DNA from: Balanoglossus misakiensis
Lineage: Eukaryota; Hemichordata
Length of the DNA: 64,000 nt
Assembly (NCBI GenBank): GCA_040954595.2
Contig: CM082591.2
Span: forward strand, 3,472,001-3,536,000
Direction of reading: 5' to 3'
In this document: piece by piece, positions 48,201-59,900 of the stretch
Position numbering within the stretch: position 1 is the first letter of the stretch
Layout of the letters: each line of letters opens with the position of its first letter
Notes under the pieces: model-generated
Seen by the model: the letters and a program-made list of their open reading frames with translations, nothing else
Told to the model about the DNA's origin: nothing
Database searches by the model: none
Translations under genes and position numbers: made by a program

Positions 48201-51200
48201 ATGTATCAATCTTCACAGGAGTTCTTTCCATTTATCAACTTAACAACACATCCCTACTGAACTACATAGTCATTGACTTTTAAAACTTATGTAATTAAAC
48301 ATGTGCGTGAAATCATTAAAACACTGACGTACCTTTCGTTATACGCACAGCTGCATCACGGGAGTTTTATTGCTCCTCGTTATCTGTGGTTCCTCCTACG
48401 AACAATACAAATTGCTCAAAACAAGGAAAACTGAGGAGTATTCGCCGACGGATGCTGTTGAAATGAACTTTGAACTTCGGAAAAGATTGGAAATAGACGT
48501 ACCTACGGCGGACAATACTTCAGGAACAACAACTGTGCAAGACGCCACTGGTACTACGACAAGTAGGTCGATAAAATTGATTGGCGAATATGTATTTCTT
48601 GTGTGGGACTATACATAATTTAAAATAACCTAGAATATACATAATCTGCATATCAAGCTAGCCTATCATCGGAAATGCTAAAACCGATTGGTGTAACGAC
48701 TGGGATAGTGCAGTGCCCAGACTGACTCGCTTCACAGAAAATCACACGTCCATTTCAGCTCTGTGGGAAGACTACTTGGTCTCGTTCTCGGTCATCAGTA
48801 ATGGCGCCCACATCCTGAACGCCTGTGACGTGGACAGCGAAGAGCGTGGGTTGTTGTCGCTGCATGGAATCCGTGTTATATCCATTATCTGGATGATATT
48901 AGGCCAGAGCCTTCTTTTGGCGGCAGAATTTTTCTGTGAGTAGTTTCAAACATCTTCTACTTCACAAGTGTTTGGTCGCGTTTCCTCAGTTGTCTGTTCA
49001 CCACCAACGTTCGAAAGTGGACATCGAAAGTAGTGTCGGGAAAAATGTTGGCCATTGCACGGCCATTTTCGCCAAGAAATTGGAAGAATGGCCTAATCAT
49101 AGTCAATGTATATTCCGTGAATCAGGGCGATCTACTAATTATTTTACCGTGTACATACTTATGTTACAGGCAATCCCCTTAACGTCACATTCATCCTAGA
49201 GTTTGCGCTTGCGCAACCCGCTGTTTACTTCATGTATTGTGAGGATACACTTCTACTTCTCAGGTAATGATTACACGTGTATAACGTCAGGGATAATTTC
49301 TTCCATTCTTTTTGTCTACTTATACGTCCTGAGACGCCAACTGTTGGTAATACTATAATATTAAACATTAAAAGATAATATTGATTGAAAATGAAACTTA
49401 TTTGATTATTTTCCAGTGGATTTCTGGTGACTTACTACTGTGTTTCTAGGATCCAAACTCACGGCAAAGGCAGTTGGGTTCAATACTATATACACTGCAT
49501 CTGGAAGTATGTTCTTCATTTTTTGCCAAAGAGAATGATGGCGGCCATTTTGAATTTCAAATTTGAGACAATTCTGTCCTCTCACTCAAAATTTCGCACT
49601 GTAACCCTCAATTTTTGAGCAAAATATGAGAAAAGGCGAGGCTCAAACTACCTTAACACGTTTCGGTACAGAATTCTTAGTCGCTCGTTTATCGCCTATG
49701 GTGAATTAATTGAATACTTCTTCCCCCCCCCCCCACTATCTTCTAGACTCTCTCCTGCCTACTATCTGGCACTGTTTGCATTCATGTACATGGCGGAATA
49801 CTTCATAGATGGTCCCTTAAAGTTTTACCACTACCGACACATGGATACCTGCTACGAGAATTGGTGGGCTAATGTACTTTACATTAATAATCTCTATCCC
49901 TTCCCGGGAAATTTGGCTGAACAGGTCAGTACAGTTCAGCAAATTTTGAACATTGACCCAGAATAAAGAAAATAAATAAGAAAAACGCACAGAGGAATAC
50001 TCTAGTTTATATTACACAGATATAAATTGTCGTCGCTTGTCATGTTTTATAATGGTAATCTTCCCTCTCTTCGTCACAGTGTGGATATTGGTTTTGGTTT
50101 CTGGCCTGTCTCATGCAGTTTTACATCGTCACACCATTCATCATAATAGCCCTTGTCAGGTAAGTTACTCATCCAGGTCGATCAGGAAGAATATTACTGA
50201 CAAGTACCAGTATGCGGGCAACAGTTGACTTCCAGGCGAACTGAAAAGCACGGGCGTGTCGATAGTTCACGTCCAGGACCGGGACACTAGGCAGTTCGGA
50301 CACGTTCATCGGAAACATCCAGAATACGTGTTGGAAACTAAAGCGTCATTTTCAGAGACCAGGTTCTTATACACTGAAGTTTCTGAACAAAAAGAACACG
50401 CTTATCACCCTCTAAACATACCCTAACGCCTTTTTTTGTATTGACAGGCGACCTGCCATTGGTATTTCAGTAATTGTGGCCCTGGTTGCAGTCTGTGTGG
50501 GTTGTACGGTGTCGCTTGCCGCTTACTATGATACACCTGTCAGCGTTGCACAAGTCTTTCAAGGGTAAGGTTCCCAGGCAGTGTGCTGTCCTAACAACAT
50601 ACAAGATGGCGGCGACCATAGTCTGTGTCTCCAATGGCTAGGACACGTTATCATGTGATACATAACAAACAGTATATAATCCAACGTGTTAAATGGCAGA
50701 AGAGTTAAAAATTTCTGTTAAACCCTCCACCTATTCTAGTTTCTTACAAAGCTTGATGATTCGTATTACTTGGCTGGCGACCAGTTGCCATGCGGTAATT
50801 AACCGAGATCTCGTAATGAGCGGAAAATCATCTATTTCCGGTTAGACTAAAGTAATTAACTTCGCCCATAAAATTGGTTAACATATTGCAATGCTGCCAA
50901 CTTGGCGCTTCAGAAATGGCTCATTGAGTTTGTCGTAAAATAGTTGCTAATTCTGACAAGTTTCATTTTTGTCAAACAGGTACGTTGAGCTGGACAACAT
51001 AGAAGAGCTCTTAAACCAGCACATACACAGTAAACCATACACGCGTATGACTCCCTACCTCGTGGGTATGCTCATAGCATATGTTCTCGTCGCACGTGGC
51101 AGGGAATACAAAATCCATAAGGTAAGAAACCGGACCAGGGTTTATTAATAATGCAGAATTTTAGTTTGAGTGTGTTTTGGCCTCTTTCACATTTCAAATA

Positions 51201-52105
51201 ACTGGAGAGGAAAAGATGATGATGATGATGATGATGATTCTGTTTTCTCATCAGCTGTTGAGTTTCCTCATTTGGTGCGTGGCCTTATTCACCATCGCGG
51301 CAGTCTTGCTCGGTCTGTATTCGACATTTCACGGCACCGTACTCTCTCGCGGGGTCACCCTCCTCCACCAGGCGTGCAGGAAGTTGGGATTCTCGCTGGC
51401 CGTAGGATGGATCGTGTTCGCCTGCGTCACGGATCACGGAGGTAGGCCACGTGACGAGTGCAGTGGGTTGCCAACCCCTTGGGATATGGTTACAATTGCA
51501 AAGAGAGTGACCAATGCCGTCCCTTGCTTTTGTAGATTTTTTATCAGAAATAAAGAAGTGCTGGCCCATATCCGAGTGGATTTATAAGACAGGAGGATGA
51601 CAGTCGTAGATGGTGTACATGATTGTGTACTCGTATTTTTATGTGTTCATGTTTCATTTGCGTACAATAGGCCCACACCGGCGATCTGTCTGTCTGTCTC
51701 TCTCTCCACTCTACTAGGTTTTATCAACCGATTCCTGTCTTGGAAGGGTTGGATTCCGCTCAGCCGTCTTTCATTCGGAGCCTACCTCATCCACGCTTTT
51801 GTTATGTGTGTTTATCTCTACTGCCGTGACAATCTGGTCTACTTCAGCTACATCAATGTGGTAAGAGACCTTTCTTCAAATTTGAGTTGGTGGGCCGTAA
51901 TGTAGGAAATTCTCTAAGTTCTCGTTGACTTGCGAAATAAATGATCTGTTTATCTCTCTCTCTCTAGGCTGGGTTCTGGGTCGGATCGGTGTTTGGCGTC
52001 TATTTTGCCGCCTTCTTCTTCGTCTTGGTGACGGAGAAACCCTTCCGACGTTTGGAACATGTGTCTTGGAGAAGGTGGAGCGAATGGCGAGCCAAATCTC
52101 GTTGA
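45268..52105 (+). CDS. NRF-6-like acyltransferase-3 family membrane protein 3
   Basis: Fifteen exons: 45268-45586, 47449-47606, 47713-47803, 48012-48120, 48351-48562, 48759-48935, 49170-49263, 49417-49506, 49747-49924, 50080-50159, 50448-50564, 50980-51121, 51255-51441, 51718-51860, 51968-52105; 744 aa. Nine exon lengths equal those of gene 2 (177, 94, 90, 178, 80, 117, 187, 143 and matching phases elsewhere). Signal-like N-terminus (FPILFQVLFALLATP). NRF domain: CYCDVCQYNEDLGN, FDSQGRFPSGLLKL, QYCLVG, GICVPNSCSEED, VFCTYD. Acyltransferase-3 domain about 332-740: LHGIRVISIIWMILGQ, LLLLSGFLVTYYC, NWWANVLYINNLYPFPGN, PYLVGMLIAY, FLSWKGWIPLSRLSFGAYLIHA. As in the other copies, Gln replaces His after ILG. 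In addition the HRxWR signature is HCIWK here. It is the last and probably most altered copy; membrane acyl-transfer activity is doubtful. Confidence 0.88.
47664..47686. repeat. (CATA)n microsatellite
   Basis: Short CATA tract in intron 2 of NRF-like gene 3, 25 bp before the exon 3 acceptor. Confidence 0.75.
49534..49650. repeat. Interspersed repeat, copy B (intron 8 of NRF-like gene 3)
   Basis: ATGGCGGCCATTTTGAATTTC and following sequence match copy A at 43994-44130. Confidence 0.6.
51215..51239. repeat. (GAT)n microsatellite next to a splice acceptor
   Basis: GAT tract ending 15 bp before the exon 13 acceptor of NRF-like gene 3. Confidence 0.85.
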
Positions 52106-52893
52106 GTTTCGCGATACGAGGGATCCTTCGCCAAAACGAGAACGACTTTTTTAAGATTCTACGATGAACGCTTATCAGATAATGATTCTTATGTAAGATA
52201 CGTGGATTTGATGACATTCAATTTAAAACTCGTTTGCTTGAAAAAACACACACATTGCGAATAACTTATGCAATGCGTGAATGAGAATGGGTAGCAGACT
52301 AAAAATTGCTGATTGGAGCTCGATATCGTCTTGGATTTGTGTTGATATTTACATAGAATATAGAATTGTCTATAAACCAAAACGATGTTTGGAATGTATT
52401 TATTTTAAATAAAATGTTCTGAAATTAACATTTTGAAATCACCGTACTTTTCCATTTTTTACTACTTTATCAATGCATTGTTGCATGCACGCAACAGCAC
52501 ATGTGTTTTATAGATAACGTGTTCTACGCTATAACACATTATTACAGTAGGCGACACCTTGATGAATGTGATAGTGTTACACAACTTGGAATGAAGGCAC
52601 TGCTTTGAAATGACGTAACGGTAACCCTCTTTCCCAAAGGTCAAATGATTCATATAAGTTGCCCCATTATATAACCGATTCATGTCTCAGATTTGTGCGA
52701 GTTGTTTGCGAAAATGTTGATCATAAATTAAGTGAAACTACATGGGCGATGAGATTGTTGACAAGCTCCAGTTAACCATTAAGGCTTCATATAATTTGAT
52801 GATCTAGGTTATCTTCATGTAAAGTATTAAAAGCATTGGCTTCATTTAATTTGTTGAAATACTATGGTTTCATTTAAATTAGTTTTAACGGCA
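52106..52893. other. 3' region of NRF-like gene 3 up to the fold-back element
   Basis: Holds the AATAAA signal at 52408. Nothing else supported. Confidence 0.5.
52408..52413 (+). terminator. Polyadenylation signal candidate, NRF-like gene 3
   Basis: TTTAAATAAAATG, 303 nt after the stop codon. Confidence 0.55.
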
Positions 52894-53093
52894 TTAAAGT
52901 GAACCGACACCTTCCTTGTAGAGAGATTCTAATAAAATCTTTGTGAAAAACATGAGTGATTTGCGTCGTTTTTATTCACTTTCACTTATCGCGCAGCAGC
53001 GTAGCGTCGATCTCGATATACAGTGTGACGTCACCAACTACGCACCAGTAGCAGACGCCACCGTGCGCACGCTAACGTACACAGACAGTTGAC

Positions 53094-53384
53094 ATGGCTG
53101 GCTCCCTCGCAAGTGGGAGCAAAAACAGAGTTGGCAAAAACACGGTGAAAGGTTTTATAAGAGTTCCCGACCCTTCGGTGGACAGTCAAAATGCAAATCG
53201 ACCTGAAAAATGGGTGTCAAACATTGGCATATTATTTCGGTGCTTATTGCTGAGACAGATGATACTTTTGCTTCGGAAATGTTCGTGTTCAACTAGGCCC
53301 TATATCGTGAAGCATATTGCAAAAAAAAAAAAAAACTACACAGCAAAAATTGTCGAAACAGCCGGGGCTCCTGATTTCCTTTGA
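53094..53384 (+). CDS. Open frame in the transposon left arm (mirrored in the right arm)
   Basis: A 96-codon frame starts MAGSLASGSKNRVGKNTVK and ends before the ballast-like part. The inverted arm carries the same frame at 54527-54246, differing only after an A-run length change. I do not recognise it. It may be the 5' exon of the captured or ancestral element gene. It could also be non-coding. Confidence 0.25.
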   Translation: MAGSLASGSKNRVGKNTVKGFIRVPDPSVDSQNANRPEKWVSNIGILFRCLLLRQMILLLRKCSCSTRPYIVKHIAKKKKNYTAKIVETAGAPDFL

Positions 53385-53482
53385 TCACCATATGACGAAA
53401 CCGAATTTTTGGCACTGTAAATCAAAACTCTGATCGGAAGAAAGTAGTGTGGCGGAAATAGGCCTACTAGTGAACACTGTTT

Positions 53483-53865
53483 TTGTCGCGTACCCAAGCT
53501 GTGAATGCATCGCAAAACCATTTCCAAAGACAAAAACGACCACGCGATATTGAGTTTTCAAACGAAGATATCGTCGGATTTTTGTACGAACCCGAATACA
53601 GCAGCGATGAGATGGTAGGCGACTCAAGTGAAACTGATTCCAATAGTACAGAGGCAAGTGTAGACAGCAAAGATGACCGAGAAGAGTGGTCGGCTTCGTC
53701 TTTCATCACGCTCATGCTCATGGTGTAGCTGCGCTGCGGTAAATGCGAAGTTATTTCTACTGTCAAGGAATGCCGGTGCTGCCATGAAATAGATGTCTTG
53801 ACAAGGCAGTTAGATAAAGACTTGAATGACATATCACGAAGCCATGCGATAATTTTTGACATTTA
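53483..53865 (+). pseudogene. Broken P2X7-ballast-like (P2RX7 C-terminal domain-like) reading frame inside the fold-back element
   Basis: The frame crosses the left arm boundary and reads ...DIEFSNEDIVGFLYEPEYSS, then an acidic Asp/Ser/Glu-rich stretch. The F-YEPEYS motif followed by an acidic spacer is characteristic of invertebrate P2X7-like ballast proteins. Downstream, in shifted frames, come WCSC, GKCEVISTVKECRCCHE and a short end at a stop near 53863. WCxCGxC...ECxCCxE is the zinc-binding core of the domain. A tandem repeat of GCTGC separates WCSC from GKC and breaks the frame. The C-terminal part of the domain is missing. No P2X channel segment is present. Confidence 0.6.
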
Positions 53866-54727
53866 GTCACCCATGTCATAATAGGGACCCTCGTGATTTC
53901 CCAAAAGAATAGAAAGTAAGCCTATTGTCACTCTCGCGAAAATGTCTACCACACGTGTCTACCATCCTTTACGTTGATCAACAGCTGTGAAAAGATGCGG
54001 CTTTGTTGATCAAAGGGAGGCAGAAACTCCGATTGTCATGTTTCGAGTACATCTGTGGTGCTTCCAGATGGTAGAGGTGGTCGTTTTTGTCTTTGGAAAT
54101 GGTTTTGCGATGCATTCACAGCTTGGGTACGCGACAAAAACAGTGTTCACTAGTAGGCCTATTTCCGCCACACTACTTTCTTCCGATCAGAGTTTTGATT
54201 TACAGTGCCAAAAATTCGGTTTCGTCATATGGTGATCAAAGGAAATCAGGAGCCCCGGCTGTTTCGACAATTTTTGCTGTGTAGTTTTTTTTTTTTTTTT
54301 GCAATATGCTTCACGATATAGGGCCTAGTTGAACACGAACATTTCCGAAGCAAAAGTATCATCTGTCTCAGCAATAAGCACCGAAATAATATGCCAATGT
54401 TTGACACCCATTTTTCAGGTCGATTTGCATTTTGACTGTCCACCGAAGGGTCGGGAACTCTTATAAAACCTTTCACCGTGTTTTTGCCAACTCTGTTTTT
54501 GCTCCCACTTGCGAGGGAGCCAGCCATGTCAACTGTCTTTGTACGTTAGCGTGCGCACGGTGGCGTCTGCTACTGGTGCGTAGTTGGTGACGTCACACTG
54601 CATATCGAGATCGACGCTACGCTGCTGCGCGATAAGTGAAAGTGAATAAAAACGACGCAAATCACTCATGTTTTTCACAAAGATTTTATTAGAATCTCTC
54701 TACAAGGAAGGTGTCGGTTCACTTTAA

Positions 54728-56580
54728 TTTCATTTGGACCACTTAATTTATTTTTCCATTTTATCGACAAATACTGTCATCACGTATTTCTCAGTTAACC
54801 TACTCCTCTTCGACGCACTATAAAGCAAATATTTTTGTTTTTCATTCCAATTGCAAATGAGGAGTCTTTTTTATGTTATACTTGGATACTACTTACCATG
54901 TCATACAATACCATAGCGCACAATACTAGTATTCAGGTGCAACTGACTGATAATAGCCAGCGACATTTCATCAATTTCTCAGAATGTCTAACGATGTACC
55001 ATCTGGGCATCAGTGTACTTGGTTCAATACACGATTCTGTTATTTTATCATGTGTATTTGGTTTCAAGAGGATGGTGAATTTGATTCGAACTCTGATAAA
55101 TATTCCCGGCGCTAATTGCACATATGTCTTAAACGTCACAATTATACCAACCGATTGACTTGACACGGCTCGATGTGTCATATTACAGCGTGATCTGTGT
55201 GATATCAACGCAGATTTCATCAAATTAGGTGATGCGGTTTCTGAAAAGTACCACCAATTTCAAAGGCTCACTAAATATGCAAATAGTAGGTGATTTACAC
55301 GACACGCAGTACTATGATTACGTGCTCTTGTGGGATTACCGTCTCAGTATACGGCCTCGATGATATCATCCAATTTGGCGCGGCAAGTCTTATATGCTGT
55401 TATTGCACTCTCTATAGATAGCTATCACCAGAAAAGGAGAAAGATTTGATTACTTTTATTAGCGTCATTAAGATCTAATCGGTTCTATGAGATCGCGTTA
55501 ACAATAGACCGGGATATGAAAACACGGACAGAAATTGACGGGACATTAGCGCGTGAACAAAAACCCCCCATCGATCGAAACATCTCACAATCAACACGTG
55601 CCCAGCAGACTCAAACCAAAATCATTTACCGGTCATTTTCTGACAAGGATCTAAAACCTTGGACAAAATTCACGCAACCTTTCACTTCTTAATTAAATCC
55701 ACACACTTCTTTCAAGCGAGCTCTCGAGGCACGACGTAATTATCGGCTGTCGGAAATGAGACTCATTATACATCTCTTGTTGTTGCGCCTTCGTGGTGCT
55801 TTCGTTTTGGTCAAAATAACAATTTTATGCAAATCAAACTTTGTATTGACATTTGCATATTACTTGCATATCAAACTTTAATTGACGGCAAAGATTGTCA
55901 TGTGACCCATGCTATTAAAGCCATTGCTTGAGTGACCGACCTATATCACCGGAGGTTTATTTTTCAATAAGGAACAGTGTTGAGCCGATCAGGAAAGTTT
56001 TGGCAGAGGCGACAACGACAGTATATACCCGTGCACAGTAAGTCACAACCTTTTATAATTTACATAGATGATGAAAAATAGCTAACTTGAATTAAGTTTG
56101 CTACATTTTCCCTTTACACTTTTCCTATATCATGATTTTTGGTAAAAATGTATACAGCGAGGGAGGGGTTGATTAATTTAATCCGCCGTTTTGCAGCATC
56201 GGAAAACGATTTCATCAATACACGATCGCGTGAAGATTTCCACCAGACTATCTATATATACGGTTTGAAATACACCAATGACTAAGCCGTCTGCTGAAAT
56301 AGCTGATATCGCAATTTTCACCAGTGATTTCGGTTGTTTTGCAATACATGTACATGAACGTTTCAGCTCGCATTGTGTACGCGGAAACAACTTACAGCTG
56401 CCTGGATGACGTCTTTGACACGTTCGGTCGCCAACGCAACATTTCCTCAACGTCAATTTGAACTAAAAAGCTAGCACGGACTTGGATGAAAGCTTCCATC
56501 TTATCCGAGTAACATTTCACAGCGAGTTATGGTATGCAGTGTCAGTCTTGAAACGGTACTCCGGGTTTTCTCGTGTTCGT
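54728..56580. other. Spacer upstream of the GPCR gene
   Basis: No recognisable gene. TATATACCC at 56022 followed by CACAGTAAGTC near 56038 could mark a promoter and a non-coding first exon with a donor, but this is weak. The open frame at 54835-55158 has no domain. Confidence 0.4.
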
Positions 56581-56793
56581 TACTGTAAAACACTTTATTT
56601 TCGCAAGCAATAAGTTTACGCGAAATACGCGAGAGCCAAAATAGCGTGAAAATAAAAAAAGTCGCGTAATTTTTTTTGAAGATAACGATGCAGTGAATGA
56701 AATAAGAGAACGCGAAAATTAATACTCGCGAAACAGTGGCCACTCTCGATATCGCGAAAATTTCAACTCGCGAAAATAAAGTGTCTTACAGTA
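56581..56793. mobile_element. Tc1/mariner-type MITE with TA target site
   Basis: TA-CTGTAAAACACTTTATTTT at the left faces AAAATAAAGTGTCTTACAG-TA at the right, with one mismatch in about 24 bp. The interior is rich in CGCGAAAA/TTTTCGCG palindromic pieces. About 209 bp, no coding capacity. It lies about 190 bp upstream of the GPCR start codon, so it may sit in its promoter or 5' UTR. Confidence 0.8.
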
Positions 56794-56981
56794 TTTCAAG
56801 TTTATACATGTACAACCATATCCAGTAATATCTAATGCGTTTTTGAATATTCGAAATCACTATAAGCATTAAGCATTCTTTTCGTGCCTTATCAAAAGCG
56901 TTTTTTTCTGAATATCCGAAATTGATATAAATGAGCATTAAACTTTTGTATTGAAGGTTTCATAAGGCCTTTGACGTCGAC

Positions 56982-59900
56982 ATGAAGGCGATTTGGTGTC
57001 TTCTGTTTCTGGTCATACTTCTCCATGGAAACAGACTGGAGGTGTGGACACGGACAACTTTCAGCTCAACCCCTCCAAGATTTACCAGCACAACGCCACG
57101 ACCAGCCACCAGAATGCTGGACCGTCTCACCGATGGGAGTCCATCCTTCACAGCAACGCGCAGTCAAACGTCTCCAGATGACGACGTCGTTCCCCCAACT
57201 GACAGTGGAAGTGGTGCATCCATCGTAGCCGCCACTAGTCGGATTTCTCCGGACCCCGGCGTCTTTTCCCCGACTGGCGAGACTTCAGTTTCGCCGGCCT
57301 CCACACCACACCGCCTCTCCACCGATCAGTCGTCGATGTACTCAACGGTGCAGTCCCCGAGCCCCCGCGACTACGACCCAACGACTAGGCAGCCGTGGTC
57401 AACGCCGGTCAGCAGCACGGCCGCGCCTCTACCGTGGAAGTACATGATGAACGCCGAGTTGCTGCAGTGCGTGTATCCGAACACCGGGAACCGAATGGAT
57501 TCATGTCTCACGCCGAACGGACTGATCTGCAACGGCACTGCGACTGTGAAACTTCATGACTGGGACAATACGATGTGCAGTTGCGAGCCAGAATGTTTAT
57601 TACGCGGAGACTGTTGCCACGACTACGAAGAGAAATGCTTTGGGGATGATGGAGAACGACCCGATCTTGACGAGATTTCGATAACCGAGCATTGCATGCC
57701 GGCCGGGGGTGGACTGCTTCACGTTATTTCAACATACAAATGCCCAAAAGACTGGCCACATGAGAACATCCGTCAACTATGCGAAGGCAGCCAAGGTAAG
57801 CCAAAGCGCACAATGACAATGATTTCTATCAGGATTGGACATACTAGCATTCTGCATGTGGCGATGTCCACACTTGCCATGTGTAACAGTTACAGGAGAA
57901 CCATTTGATTTTGGGGGGTGGGGGTGGGGGTGGGGGTGCGGGTTGGGGGTGGATGGCGGACTTTGTGGAAAGATATTGGCAGATGGTGTCATCATAATCA
58001 TCTTCGTCAAAGTCATCATCATTATCATCATCATCATCATCATCGTTGTTACCATCATCATCATCTACCGTTAAAGTCATTTTACAAGTCGCAGCGGTAT
58101 TATAAGTCGCACCCTTTCTTTGAAAGACTTGTTTGGGAGGAGATTTTGAGGAAATGAATACAACAGGACATTGGTATTATAAGTCGCACCCCCTTTTCGG
58201 CAAACACTGTCACTCAAAAAAGGTGCGTCTTATAAAATGACTTTAACGGGTACATGTAAACATCTCTCGTTACAGGTTTTTCCCTTCTTGGCGTGACTCC
58301 GGTGATCGATGCTGTCGGCAAGATCTACACCAACGTCTACTGTGCCATATGCCACGGCGTGAATGAGTCCAGCGTGCAGTTCAGCTCCATCATGTGGACG
58401 TGCACGTATAACTGTGAGACAATGAACATGTATACATTAAGTGATCGACGTAGCTTCAACATTTCCGCCATCGCCTCCTCAGCCATGTCGGACGAAGAGT
58501 GTCAACTGTTACCAGTGGTAGAGCAAAGTTATAGGGGACAACACAACCAGTGTTTACGTCCCATAGACGTTTGTCCTTCCGGTTTCCAAAATACCACTGT
58601 CGTGGATCTTTGCCACAGTCACTCGGCCATCGTCAGGGTACCAATATTTATTAGCCGATTTGTGGACTTCAAGTATTATAAAAACATTTACTGTGCACTT
58701 TGCAATTTAAACGAAATAGAATCCGAAATGGTGGAGTGCGGAATGCCTCCCATCAGCCGTATTATGGGTTCTCGCTTTCCGAGTTTTCAAGTGCTTTTTA
58801 GTTTTGACTTACAAGGCGAACAGCGTATGTCTATTCATTACACGACTGTTGTAGAGCGATGGGATTGCGGGGAGGGTGAATTTTTTGATATTCTTCAAGA
58901 AAAATGTGTGTCAAGGGTCAATTTCCAAGCCATGGCTGTTGGCCGTCCTGGATTGATTTCGCCCCGATCGACATTGAACTGGACAGCACAGAATCCACTG
59001 TCACCAGGTGGGGTCAATACAAACATTTCCTTGGCAACGCCCACAAATGGTGCACTTTCAGAGGTTTTGTTGACCTTTCAACTCTTCTGTCAATCACAAG
59101 ACGACCCATGTGATATTAATCATGTTGAGCGCAACATGACGCTACTAATAAGAAGTATTTTTAAACACAATATTCTCAACACAGTCCTAGAACAAAACCA
59201 AGCGACACCAGCTCCTGGAGTGTCTTCAATGACGGTGGCAATTCTAAGTGAAGTTGAGTGGTCTTTTATGCAGGATTTTTTCCCGAGCGCATGCGCGACC
59301 ACTTGGACGGAAGTGGCGTCAGTCATGCGGACTATGGGCATTGTTGTCAGGTCGGTCACCATTGAAAGGCGGGACAGGAGCTGTGGCAATGACACAGAGC
59401 AAGTGAACATTAATGGTGGCACTTTACAGTACAGCAATGACAGTTTTGTGGAAGACATAATGTCAAATATTACATCGCATCCATTATACAACGGTTCTCT
59501 TGTGCATTCTAAATCATGCCATTATGAAGGAGAAAGTATCACCACACCAAATATAAACATAGAGATTGTAATGTGTAAGTTACGAGAGATGCTGCCTTTT
59601 AATTGCCCAGAAGGGGTTATTTTGAAAGTCGCTGAGGGTGCGTTTCAAATAAGCGATGGGGTCCTTTCAGTTGGTTCTTCACAGTACCATGAAGGAAAAT
59701 TTATGTTATCGAAAGACTCCGCCCATGCCTTCGTCTGTCAATTTGAGAACGCCAAAGCTTTGTTTTGGCGCGTAAGCTCAAAGACCAAACTCAAGCAGAT
59801 ACTAACTCTTGTTGGTTGTGTCCTGTCCATCGTCTGCTTGTTTATCACAATCGTCACGATATGTGCTTTCAAGCAGATGAGAACTAGGCCAGGAAAGATC

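Larger units (their letters stand above)
52894..54727. mobile_element. Fold-back transposon with 646-bp inverted arms and TTAA target duplication
   Basis: Left arm 52898-53543 and right arm 54077-54723 are inverted copies differing at only a handful of sites (for example the CAGA/AAGA difference beside the GACAGTTGAC block and the A-run length). Ends are AGTGAACCGACACC and its complement. TTAA at 52894-52897 and 54724-54727 is the target duplication expected of piggyBac-type transposition. The 533-bp centre (53544-54076) is single-copy and holds the remains of a P2X7-ballast-like reading frame. No transposase is present, so the element is non-autonomous. The near-identical arms and intact duplication point to recent insertion, between NRF-like gene 3 and the GPCR gene. 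Confidence 0.85.

Noticed and set aside
54835-55158. 107-codon open frame right of the fold-back element
   Set aside because: No recognisable domain, no signal peptide and no splice context.
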